Source: Asticcacaulis sp. (GTDB lineage: Bacteria; Pseudomonadota; Alphaproteobacteria; Caulobacterales; Caulobacteraceae). From it: DNA of 10,000 nucleotides. Under the pieces are notes generated by a model. That model was not told the DNA's origin. It saw only the letters and a list, made by a program, of their open reading frames with translations, and did not search any database. The position numbers and the translations under genes were made by a program. How positions within the stretch are numbered: the stretch's first letter is position 1; the number at the start of each line of letters is the position of its first letter. Shown here in pieces: positions 1 to 6,645 of the stretch. The stretch covers positions 1-10,000 of the forward strand of contig NZ_JAIWNX010000226.1 in NCBI RefSeq assembly GCF_020217185.1, read 5' to 3'.

Positions 1-35
1 GAAAACGTGTTCGTCGGATCATCGGAGACGAGTAG

Positions 36-1154
36 ATGTTCAAACCCTTCGCCCTGGCGCTTGGCGCGCTGCTGATGCTGACCGCGTGCTCGGACAAGGG
101 TGCAGCGACGGCCGAAGGCAAGGACGCGCCGGCGGCGGGCGACATCACCGGCGCAGGTTCGACCTTTTTCGCGCCGCTGGGGGCCAAATGGGCCGAAACC
201 TATAAGGAAACCACCGGCATCCGCCTGAACTATCAGTCGATCGGCTCCGGCGGTGGCGTGCGCCAGATCAAGGTCAAGACGGTCGATTTCGGCGCGACGG
301 ACAAGCCAGTAAAGCCCGCTGACCTCGACGAAACCGGCCTGTTGCAATTCCCCATCGTCATGGGTGGCATCGTCCCCATCGTCAACCTGCCCGACATCAA
401 GAGCGGTCAGATGAACCTGACCGGCCCGCTGCTGGCCGATATCTATATGGGCAAGGTCAAGCGCTGGGACGACCCGGCCATCCGCGCCCTCAATCCGGGG
501 CTGAAGCTGCCGCACCTGCCCATCACGGTCATCCACCGCGCTGACGGGTCGGGCACCACCTTCCTCTTTTCCAACTATCTGGCCAAGGTCAGCCCGACGT
601 GGAAGGAAGAGGTCGGGGCCGCCGACGCGCTGGAATGGCCCGCAGGCCTTGGCGGCAAGGGCAATGAGGGCGTCTCGGCCTTCGTCAAGCAAACGCTCGG
701 CGCTATCGGCTATGTCGAATTCGCCGTCGCCGCGCGCACCGGCACCGCTGTCGCCAATATGCGCAATCACGACGGCCACATGATCGCCCCGTCCATCGAA
801 GCCTTTGCCGCGGCCGCCGCCGGGGCCGACTGGGCCAACGCGCCGGGCAACCAGCTTCTGCTGCTCGATCAGCCGGGGGCGCAGGCCTGGCCGATCACCG
901 GCACCGTCTTCATCGTCATGCACAAGACGCAGGACAAGCCGGCCAGCGGCCGCGCCGCCCTCACCTTCTTCGACTGGGCCTATACCAATGGCGATGCGCT
1001 GGCGACCAGGATGCACTACGTCCCCCTGCCCCCTGAGGTGAAGCAGATGATGCGCGCCCAGTGGTCGCAGATCACCGGTCCGGACGGTAAGCCGGTCTAT
1101 GCCCCGGCCACCCCCGCGCCCGCCGTGGCGGCGTCTGCCGCCTCCGCTCAGTAA
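36..1154 (+). CDS. pstS: Phosphate ABC transporter substrate-binding protein PstS, predicted lipoprotein
   Basis: This protein captures inorganic phosphate in the periplasm and hands it to the PstCA permease. Residues 1-17 look like a lipoprotein signal peptide, and the lipobox L15-T16-A17-C18 predicts lipidation at Cys18, whereas E. coli PstS is soluble. From memory of the E. coli protein, all phosphate-contacting residues are present at a constant offset: T43/F44 in GAGSTFF, S71 in IGSGGG, D89 in GATD, and R168, S172, G173 and T174 in RADGSGTT. The mature domain is full length and ends near DGKPVY, followed by an Ala/Pro-rich tail of about 17 residues. The start is supported by a GGAG at 24-27. 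It is the first gene of a four-gene operon, and pstC starts 16 bases downstream. Its promoter lies at or before the window start, and no convincing Pho box is visible in the 35 bases available. Family assignment is secure; lipidation is a prediction. Confidence 0.97.
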   Translation: MFKPFALALGALLMLTACSDKGAATAEGKDAPAAGDITGAGSTFFAPLGAKWAETYKETTGIRLNYQSIGSGGGVRQIKVKTVDFGATDKPVKPADLDETGLLQFPIVMGGIVPIVNLPDIKSGQMNLTGPLLADIYMGKVKRWDDPAIRALNPGLKLPHLPITVIHRADGSGTTFLFSNYLAKVSPTWKEEVGAADALEWPAGLGGKGNEGVSAFVKQTLGAIGYVEFAVAARTGTAVANMRNHDGHMIAPSIEAFAAAAAGADWANAPGNQLLLLDQPGAQAWPITGTVFIVMHKTQDKPASGRAALTFFDWAYTNGDALATRMHYVPLPPEVKQMMRAQWSQITGPDGKPVYAPATPAPAVAASAASAQ

Positions 1155-1170
1155 GCTTATGGAAACCCCG

Positions 1171-2100
1171 ATGTCTCTTCAGAGCGCCCGCCACCCTGAT
1201 CCCGTTGACCCGATCTTCCGCGGCCTCGCCTTCGCGGCGGCGACGACCCTGCTCCTGACTTTGGGCGGCCTGATCGTCGCCCTGATGATCGGCGGCTGGC
1301 CCGCCATCTCCAAGTTCGGCTTCGGCTTCCTGACCTCCAGCACCTGGAATCCGGTCACCGAGGTTTACGGCGCCGCCGGTCCCATCGTCGGCACGCTGAT
1401 TACCGCGGTGCTGTCTCTGGCCATCGCCCTGCCCATCGCCGTCTGCGTATCGGTCTTCCTGACGCAGTACTGCCCCAAGCAGATCGCTCAGCCGGTTTCG
1501 ACCGCCATTGAGCTGCTGGCCGGTATCCCCTCCATCGTCTATGGCATGTGGGGCCTGTTCGTCTTTGCGCCGTGGTTTGCGCGCACGGTGCAACTGCCTA
1601 TCCTGACCAGCCTCGACCCCGAAAGCTTCTGGGGCAAGCTGCTGGCCGGGGTGCCCAACGGCGCCAATATCTTCACGGCCTCCATCGTGCTCGCTATCAT
1701 GATCCTGCCCTATATGTCGGCGGTCTTCCGTGAACTGTTCCGCTCGATCCCGCCGCAGGTGCGCGAAGCCGCCTTCGGCCTCGGCTGCACCTCCTACGAG
1801 GTGGTGGGCTCGGTGCTGATCCCCTACGTCAAGAAGGGCATGATCGGCGTGGTCATGCTGGGCTTTGGCCGCGCCCTGGGTGAGACCATGGCCGTCACCT
1901 TCATCATCGGCAATTCGCACCGCTTCCCGGACTCGCTGTTCGCTTCGGGCTCGACGCTCGCCTCGACCATCGCCAATGAGTTCAACGAAGCCTCCGGCGT
2001 CCACCTCGCCTCGCTGATCGCGCTGGGTCTGGTGCTGTTCCTGATTACCTTCACCGTTCTGGCCATCGCCAGAGCGCTCCTGTCCTCGCAGCGTTACTAA
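1171..2100 (+). CDS. pstC: Phosphate ABC transporter permease PstC
   Basis: This is one of the two inner-membrane permease subunits that form the phosphate channel with PstA. The product is 309 residues, close to the usual length. About six hydrophobic helices are visible: near residues 18-42, 70-98, 112-136, 167-188, 222-247 and 278-302. The EAA loop that docks onto the ATPase is at about 199-218 (REAAFGLGCTSYE onward), followed by GRALGETMAV, typical of PstC. The frame is open further upstream inside pstS, to an ATG at 1099, but that reading gives a Pro-rich, unrelated N-terminus. The ATG at 1171 is preferred because GGAAA at 1161-1165 sits about six bases before it. The ATG at 1159 is possible but lacks a ribosome-binding site. 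Translation is probably coupled to pstS. Confidence 0.96.
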   Translation: MSLQSARHPDPVDPIFRGLAFAAATTLLLTLGGLIVALMIGGWPAISKFGFGFLTSSTWNPVTEVYGAAGPIVGTLITAVLSLAIALPIAVCVSVFLTQYCPKQIAQPVSTAIELLAGIPSIVYGMWGLFVFAPWFARTVQLPILTSLDPESFWGKLLAGVPNGANIFTASIVLAIMILPYMSAVFRELFRSIPPQVREAAFGLGCTSYEVVGSVLIPYVKKGMIGVVMLGFGRALGETMAVTFIIGNSHRFPDSLFASGSTLASTIANEFNEASGVHLASLIALGLVLFLITFTVLAIARALLSSQRY

Positions 2101-2113
2101 GGGAGGAAAGAGC

Positions 2114-2953
2114 ATGGATCGCGCCCTTCGCCGCAAAATCGCCAATCAGGCCTTCGTCGTTATCTGCACCGGGGCCGCGCTGGTCGCGCTCGCTGCGCTG
2201 GCCCTGATCATGTTCTCGCTGCTGACCAAGGGCGTCGGCGGGGTGGACCTGATGCTGTTCACCGCCGACACCCCGGCCCCCGACTCACCGGGCGGCCTGC
2301 GCAACGCCATCATCGGCTCGATCCTAATGTGCGGCGTCGCCATGATGATCGCCGTGGTCATCGGCGTGCTGGCCGGGACGTGGCTGGCCGAAATCGGCGG
2401 CAACACCCCCTATGGCCACGTCGTGCGCTTCCTCAATGACGTGCTGCTGTCGGCCCCGTCCATCCTGATCGGCCTGTTCGTCTATTGGTGGGTCGTGGTG
2501 CCGATGGGCGGCTTCTCCGGCTGGGCGGGTGCGATCGCGCTCGGCATCCTCGCCACCCCCATCGTGACGCGCACCACCGAAGACATCCTGAACCTTCAGC
2601 CCAATGCCCTGCGCGAAGCCGGCATGGCGCTGGGGGCCTCTCAGTGGGTCACGGTGCGCAGCATCATCTGGAAGGCGGCCGGGGCTGGTATGCTGACCGG
2701 CGGCCTGCTGGGCTTTGCGCGTATTTCGGGTGAGACCGCGCCGCTGCTGTTTACCGCCCTCAACAACCAGTTCCTGAGCTTCGACATGTCGAAGCCCTTC
2801 GCCAGCCTGCCGGGCGCCATCTATCCCTTCGCCATGAGCCCCTACGAGACGTGGAACACCCTCGCCTGGGCCGGGGCGCTGCTGATTACGCTGGCGGTTC
2901 TGGGCGTCAACATTCTGGGGCGCTGGCTCGCCCGCGACAAAGATCACAAGTAA
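2114..2953 (+). CDS. pstA: Phosphate ABC transporter permease PstA
   Basis: This is the second permease subunit of the phosphate importer and pairs with PstC in the inner membrane. The 279-residue product has a hydrophobic first helix at about 13-37, further helices near 64-92, 108-130 and 134-152, and a C-terminal helix near 248-270. The EAA loop begins at about residue 167 (REAGMALGASQWVTV) and is followed by GFARISGETAPLLFTA, a PstA hallmark containing the SGETAP segment. A strong ribosome-binding site, GGGAGG at 2101-2106, precedes the ATG. The gene starts 13 bases after pstC and ends 9 bases before pstB, so the three are co-transcribed. Nothing is truncated or unusual. Confidence 0.96.
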   Translation: MDRALRRKIANQAFVVICTGAALVALAALALIMFSLLTKGVGGVDLMLFTADTPAPDSPGGLRNAIIGSILMCGVAMMIAVVIGVLAGTWLAEIGGNTPYGHVVRFLNDVLLSAPSILIGLFVYWWVVVPMGGFSGWAGAIALGILATPIVTRTTEDILNLQPNALREAGMALGASQWVTVRSIIWKAAGAGMLTGGLLGFARISGETAPLLFTALNNQFLSFDMSKPFASLPGAIYPFAMSPYETWNTLAWAGALLITLAVLGVNILGRWLARDKDHK

Positions 2954-2962
2954 GGCCTCGTC

Positions 2963-3763
2963 ATGTCCGACACCGATTTCCAAAGCGTCATCACCCCGCC
3001 CCCGGCCGATCAGCTTGTGCTGGAAACGCGGAACCTCAACTTCTACTACGGCACGCATCAGTCGCTGTTCGGCGTCTCCATGCCGGTCAAGCGCAATGGC
3101 ATCACCGCCCTGATCGGTCCGTCGGGCTGCGGCAAGTCCACCCTGCTGCGCACCATGAACCGCATCTATGACCTCTATCCGGGTCAGCGCGCCGAAGGCG
3201 AGATTCTGGTCGATGGCGAGAATATTCTGGGCCCCAAGGTCGATGTGACCAGCTTACGCGCCCGCGTCGGCATGGTGTTCCAGAAGCCGACCCCCTTCCC
3301 CATGTCGATCTACGACAATGTGGCCTTCGGCGTGAAGCTGTACCACAAGAAGTCGAAGTCGCAGATGGACGAGGTGGTCGAAAAGGCCCTGCGCCGCGCC
3401 GCCCTGTGGGACGAGGTGAAGGACAAGCTCACCAAGTCCGGCCTGTCGCTTTCGGGCGGTCAGCAGCAGCGTCTGTGCGTCGCCCGCGGCATCGCGGTTG
3501 AGCCGGAAATCCTGCTGCTCGACGAACCGGCCTCGGCGCTCGACCCCATCTCGACGGCCAAGCTGGAAGACACGCTCGAAGAGCTGAAGCGCGACCTGAC
3601 CATCATCATCGTGACCCATAACCTGCAACAGGCGGCGCGCCTGTCGGACTACACGGGCTTCATGTATCTGGGCAAGATGGTCGAATACGGCCCAACCGAA
3701 GAACTGTTCGTCAAGCCGAAGGTCGAGCGCACCTCCGACTATATCGGCGGCCGCTTCGGTTAA
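2963..3763 (+). CDS. pstB: Phosphate ABC transporter ATP-binding protein PstB
   Basis: This is the cytoplasmic ATPase that powers the Pst importer. In the 266-residue product the nucleotide-binding motifs are complete: Walker [10 protein letters not shown] at 52-60, Q-loop Q107 in [11 protein letters not shown], signature LSGGQQQ at 163-169, Walker B ILLLDEP with D187 and E188, D-loop SALD, and H-loop H219 in IVTHNL. The [12 protein letters not shown] segment after the Q-loop is typical of PstB rather than other ABC ATPases. The start has a short AAGG (2952-2955) overlapping the pstA stop region. It is the last gene of the operon. A terminator follows 26 bases after its stop, so phoU, which follows pstB in many bacteria, is absent here. 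Confidence 0.97.
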   Translation: MSDTDFQSVITPPPADQLVLETRNLNFYYGTHQSLFGVSMPVKRNGITALIGPSGCGKSTLLRTMNRIYDLYPGQRAEGEILVDGENILGPKVDVTSLRARVGMVFQKPTPFPMSIYDNVAFGVKLYHKKSKSQMDEVVEKALRRAALWDEVKDKLTKSGLSLSGGQQQRLCVARGIAVEPEILLLDEPASALDPISTAKLEDTLEELKRDLTIIIVTHNLQQAARLSDYTGFMYLGKMVEYGPTEELFVKPKVERTSDYIGGRFG

Positions 3764-3788
3764 GCCACCCGCTCTTATGCGTACCGTG

Positions 3789-3819
3789 ACCCCCTCCCTG
3801 CGATCAGGGAGGGGGTTTT
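3789..3819 (+). terminator. Intrinsic terminator of the pst operon
   Basis: CCCCCTCCCTG at 3790-3800 pairs perfectly with CAGGGAGGGGG at 3805-3815 across the four-base loop CGAT, and A3789 can extend the stem with T3816. TTTT at 3816-3819 follows on the plus strand. The opposite strand lacks a T-tract after the stem, so it is a good terminator for pst. It may only weakly stop lldD transcripts, although it begins just past the lldD stop codon. Confidence 0.9.
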
Positions 3820-3822
3820 GCT

Positions 3823-4962
3823 TTATGCCCCCGGCACCAGACACTGCGGGCCGATCTCGCGGATCGACTTGACGCCGGTGAGCGCCATGGCGACGCGCAT
3901 TTCCTTCTCAAACAGGCTGAGCAGGTTCGACACCCCCGCCTCCCCCCCGGCGGCCAGCGCGTAGATAAAGGCCCGCCCCAGCAGCACACCGTCGGCCCCC
4001 AGCGCGATCATGCGCACCACATCAAGGCCCGTGCGGATACCGGAATCGGCCAGTATGGTCAGGTCGCCCTTCACGGCCTCGGCAATGGCCGGCAGGGCCC
4101 GCGCCGACGACAGCACACCATCGAGCTGCCGCCCGCCGTGGTTGGACACCACAATGCCGTCTGCACCGAAGCTCACCGCGTCCTTGGCGTCTTCCGGATC
4201 GAGTATGCCCTTTATGACCATCGGCCCCTTCCAGAAGTCTCGGATCCATTCCAGATCCTTCCATGAGATCGACGGGTCGAAATTGGCCCCCAGCCAGCCG
4301 ATATAGTCGGCCAGACCCGTCGCCTTGCCCAGATATTTCGAGACATTGCCCAGATCGTGCGGCGTCCCCATCAGGCCGACATCAAAGGCCCAATGCGGGT
4401 GCGTCACCGCCTGCCACAGGCGGCGGATTTCGGCGTTCGGCCCGCTCATGCCCGAATGGGCGTCGCGGTAGCGCGCCCCCGGCACCGGCATATCGACGGT
4501 AAAGACCAGCGTGCGGATACCGGCCGCCCAGGCGCGTTCCAGCGCGTTCTTCATGAAGCCGCGATCTTTCAGCACATAGAGCTGAAACCAGATCGGCTTG
4601 TCGCACTTGCCCTGCACCTCTTCGATAGGGCAGACGCTGACGGTCGAAAGCGTCAGGTTGATGCCGGCCTTTTGCGCCGCGCGCGCCGCCTGCACCTCGC
4701 CGCGACGGGCATACATGCCGGTCAGGCCGACGGGGGCCAGAGCGATGGGCATGGACAGCTTCTCGCCCAGCAGTTCCGTCTCCAGACTGAGCGACGACAC
4801 GTCCTTCAAAACCCGCTGGCGCAGCGCCACGTCGCCAAGGTCCGATACATTGCGCGCCAGTGTGCGCTCGGCATAGGCCCCGCCGTCGATATAGTGAAAC
4901 AGGAAGGGCGGCAGCCGACGCCGGGCGGCTTCGCGGTAATCGGTCGAGGCGGAGATGATCAT
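3823..4962 (-). CDS. lldD: FMN-dependent L-lactate dehydrogenase LldD
   Basis: This enzyme oxidises L-lactate to pyruvate at the inner face of the cytoplasmic membrane and passes electrons through FMN to the respiratory chain. The 379-residue product aligns without gaps to my recollection of E. coli LldD over about the first 370 residues. It shares the N-terminus MIISA..DYR, Y24 in LFHY, the [11 protein letters not shown] strand, the [12 protein letters not shown] segment and [12 protein letters not shown], whose H275 is the catalytic base. ILADSGIR and LLGRAF near the C-terminus match the FMN-phosphate site. It is slightly shorter at the C-terminus than the 396-residue E. coli enzyme. The start matches the conserved N-terminus, although the ribosome-binding site is weak. 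No lldP permease or lldR regulator adjoins it, so it appears to be a single-gene unit convergent with pstB and divergent from kduD. Confidence 0.96.
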   Translation of the reverse strand: MIISASTDYREAARRRLPPFLFHYIDGGAYAERTLARNVSDLGDVALRQRVLKDVSSLSLETELLGEKLSMPIALAPVGLTGMYARRGEVQAARAAQKAGINLTLSTVSVCPIEEVQGKCDKPIWFQLYVLKDRGFMKNALERAWAAGIRTLVFTVDMPVPGARYRDAHSGMSGPNAEIRRLWQAVTHPHWAFDVGLMGTPHDLGNVSKYLGKATGLADYIGWLGANFDPSISWKDLEWIRDFWKGPMVIKGILDPEDAKDAVSFGADGIVVSNHGGRQLDGVLSSARALPAIAEAVKGDLTILADSGIRTGLDVVRMIALGADGVLLGRAFIYALAAGGEAGVSNLLSLFEKEMRVAMALTGVKSIREIGPQCLVPGA

Positions 4963-5103
4963 GGCAAACCCAGCGATTCAAGGAATTGGAAAAGCACGGA
5001 CGATGCTCTAGCATGGGGCCAAGCCCGATGACAATGCGTGGACAATCCCGTTCAATCATCATAGATCAAAATTAATCACCCTCCGTTTTATTCAGGAAAT
5101 GCC
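4963..5103. promoter_or_regulatory. Divergent intergenic region lldD/kduD
   Basis: These 141 bases separate two divergent genes and must hold both promoters. The half nearest kduD (about 5047-5095) is clearly AT-richer than its surroundings. GACAAT occurs twice, at 5031 and 5041, ten bases apart. An inverted repeat ATGCT-CT-AGCAT at 5004-5015 could be a small operator. No confident -35/-10 pair or known operator consensus is recognisable. AGGAAA at 5094-5099 is the likely ribosome-binding site of kduD. Confidence 0.5.
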
Positions 5104-5865
5104 ATGTCCGCTGCCTCGATGTTCGACCTCTCCGGAAAAACCGTGCTGATCACCGGGGCCAATCGCGGACTGGGGCAGGGCATGGCGCTGGCTCTGGCCG
5201 AAGCCGGGGCCGATATCTGCGCCGTGGGCTCGTCGGGGGCCGACACCACCGCCGAAAAGGTTGCGGCTCTGGGACGCAGGTTCCATTTTATCCGCGCCGA
5301 TCTTACCTCCATTTCGCCGGTGGAGGACATTGTCGCCGAAACTTTGCGCGTCATGGGCGGGCTCGACATCCTCGTCAACAATGCCGGGTCGATCCGCCGT
5401 GGCGACGTGACGGAATTTAACGAGGAAGACTGGGACGCGGTGATGAACCTCAATCTGAAGACCCTGTTCTTTATGTGTCAGGCCGCCGGCCGTCACATGA
5501 TCGCGCAGGGCCACGGCAAGATCATCAATACGGCGTCGCTCCTGTCGTTTCAGGGCGGCATCCGCGTCCCCTCCTATACGGCGTCGAAATCGGGCGTGGC
5601 CGGGATTACGCGGCTTCTGGCTAACGAATGGGCGTCCAAAGGCCTTAATGTCAACGCCATCGCGCCGGGCTATATGGCCACAGAACTGACCGAAGGGCTG
5701 CAAAGCGACCCCGAACGCGCGAAGGCGATTCTGGACCGGATTCCGGCGGCACGCTGGGGCACGCCAGAAGATTTGGGCGGCGCGACGGTTTTTTTGGCCT
5801 CCCGCGTGTCAAATTACGTAAACGGAGTTATTATCCCCGTTGATGGGGGCTGGCTGGCGCGCTGA
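5104..5865 (+). CDS. kduD: 2-deoxy-D-gluconate 3-dehydrogenase KduD (SDR family)
   Basis: This is an NAD(H)-dependent short-chain dehydrogenase that interconverts 2,5-diketo-3-deoxygluconate and 2-keto-3-deoxygluconate, a late cytoplasmic step in the breakdown of pectin-derived unsaturated uronates. The product is 253 residues, the same length as E. coli KduD. It has the cofactor motif TGANRGLG at 17-24, NNAG at 92-95, and the catalytic tetrad N117, S145, Y158 and K162 (YTASK). KduD-typical stretches include LSFQGGIRVPSYTASKSG, VNAIAPGYMAT, ILDRIPAARWG and the C-terminus DGGWLAR. AGGAAA at 5094-5099 supports the start. The partner isomerase kduI is not in the window. A LacI-type regulator starts 40 bases downstream on the same strand and is probably co-transcribed. 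The SDR fold is certain; the substrate is inferred from close resemblance to KduD. Confidence 0.92.
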   Translation: MSAASMFDLSGKTVLITGANRGLGQGMALALAEAGADICAVGSSGADTTAEKVAALGRRFHFIRADLTSISPVEDIVAETLRVMGGLDILVNNAGSIRRGDVTEFNEEDWDAVMNLNLKTLFFMCQAAGRHMIAQGHGKIINTASLLSFQGGIRVPSYTASKSGVAGITRLLANEWASKGLNVNAIAPGYMATELTEGLQSDPERAKAILDRIPAARWGTPEDLGGATVFLASRVSNYVNGVIIPVDGGWLAR

Positions 5866-5905
5866 TGTGCCTGTTCCGGCCCCATCCGAACCCCTTGAGG
5901 AGACA

Positions 5906-6514
5906 ATGACCACAGAGACTCTTTCGACCACCGCGCCGCTCAAGATGGCCGATATCGCCCGCATGGCCGGCGTTTCAGTGTCCACCGTTTCGCGGGCCCT
6001 GGCCGGAAGCCCCCTGATCCCCAAGCCGCTGCGTGACAAGATCGCGGCGATTGCCGAGGAACATGGCTACGTCGTCAATCAGGCCGCCCGTAACCTCCGT
6101 CTGAAGCGCACCCGCACCATCGGCCTCGTCCTGCCCGAGGATGGCGACCGCAAGCTGCGCGACCCGCACCTCTTGAGCATGATGGGCGCCCTCACCCAAG
6201 CCGTCTTCAAGCGCGGCTATGAGCTGCTGGTGCTCAAGACCCCGGCCAAGCGTCAGGGCGCGCTGAAGGACCTTGTCCGCTCGCAGCGCTTTGACGGCAT
6301 GTTGGTCCTGCCCGACACCGCCGCTAAGGATCAGCACGAAGCCCTGAGCGACCTTGCCCGCTACTACGCGCCGCTGGTCGTCTGGGGCCGCCTGCCGGAC
6401 CAGAGCTATTGCGGCGTCGAAGCCTCGACGGCCACGGACGAAAACGCCGAGGAGATGGTCGATCTGCTGTTCCAGCGCCTCAGCGAAGACGAAAAAGCCA
6501 AGGCCGTGAAATAG
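5906..6514 (+). CDS. Half-length LacI-family transcriptional regulator
   Basis: The product is about 202 residues, whereas LacI-family regulators are usually 330-350. The DNA-binding domain is intact: helix-turn-helix at about 14-33 (KMADIARMAGVSVSTVSRAL), and a hinge-helix region at about 57-68 ending in NQAARNLRLKRT. Residues 71-200 resemble only the N-terminal subdomain of the sugar-binding fold, with TIGLVLPE, RFDGMLVLP and a final segment like the usual 'D-N-x-x-G...LL' stretch. The chain stops where the C-terminal subdomain should begin, so most of the effector pocket is missing. Only about 50 bases separate the stop from a terminator, leaving no room for the lost part. The ATG at 5906 is chosen because GAGGAG lies just upstream (5897-5902); an in-frame ATG at 5840 overlaps kduD and has no site. 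It probably acts on kduD or nearby genes. It may be a natural short regulator or a decayed one. Confidence 0.85.
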   Translation: MTTETLSTTAPLKMADIARMAGVSVSTVSRALAGSPLIPKPLRDKIAAIAEEHGYVVNQAARNLRLKRTRTIGLVLPEDGDRKLRDPHLLSMMGALTQAVFKRGYELLVLKTPAKRQGALKDLVRSQRFDGMLVLPDTAAKDQHEALSDLARYYAPLVVWGRLPDQSYCGVEASTATDENAEEMVDLLFQRLSEDEKAKAVK

Positions 6515-6563
6515 TCTCCGTTCCCCCGACAGCGTTGGGGGTTCAGTGACCCTTCCAGATAAG

Positions 6564-6599
6564 AAAAAAGCCCTCCGGATCACTCCGGAGGGCTTTTTT
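6564..6599. terminator. Bidirectional intrinsic terminator
   Basis: GCCCTCCGGA at 6570-6579 pairs perfectly with TCCGGAGGGC at 6584-6593 across the loop TCAC. Six A residues precede the stem and six T residues follow it, so it should terminate both the kduD-regulator unit on the plus strand and the receptor unit on the minus strand. Confidence 0.93.
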
Positions 6600-6612
6600 G
6601 TCAGTACCAAGA

Positions 6613-6645
6613 AGGCCGCCCGGCGAACCGGACGGCCTCTTTTTT
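6613..6645 (+). terminator. Second hairpin with plus-strand T-tract
   Basis: AGGCCG at 6613-6618 and CCGG at 6620-6623 pair with CCGG at 6628-6631 and CGGCCT at 6633-6638, with one C/A mismatch and the loop CGAA. A T-rich run at 6638-6645 follows on the plus strand and overlaps the stop codon of the receptor gene. Read on the minus strand it has a TTCG loop but only a weak T-tract. It acts as a backup against plus-strand read-through, and perhaps as a 3' stabilising hairpin of the receptor mRNA. Confidence 0.7.

Noticed and set aside
1104..1151. Ala/Pro-rich repeat at the 3' end of pstS
   Set aside because: It is a low-complexity tail of the protein, not a DNA repeat element or array.
1099..1170. 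Longer N-terminus for PstC
   Set aside because: The added residues are Pro/Arg-rich and overlap the coding end of pstS; a ribosome-binding site precedes the ATG at 1171 instead.
1072..2145. Long minus-strand open frame opposite pstC
   Set aside because: It is antisense to a clear pstC. The translation is rich in Arg, Gly, Asp, Gln and His without domains, as expected from a GC-rich shadow frame.
2324..3058. 244-codon minus-strand open frame across pstA/pstB
   Set aside because: Its His/Arg/Gly/Asp-rich composition and position opposite conserved permease and ATPase genes mark it as an artefact of GC-rich coding DNA.
5840..5905. Longer N-terminus for the LacI-type regulator
   Set aside because: The extension overlaps the end of kduD, has no ribosome-binding site and adds a non-family sequence before the helix-turn-helix; the ATG at 5906 has a strong site.
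6523..6541. CCCCC...GGGGG inverted repeat just after the regulator stop
   Set aside because: The stem is only five pairs with a long loop and no T-tract, so it is not supported as a terminator or operator.
6515..6563. Remains of the missing half of the regulator after its stop codon
   Set aside because: Only about 50 bases precede the terminator and none of it reads as LacI-family sequence, so there is no frameshifted remnant here.
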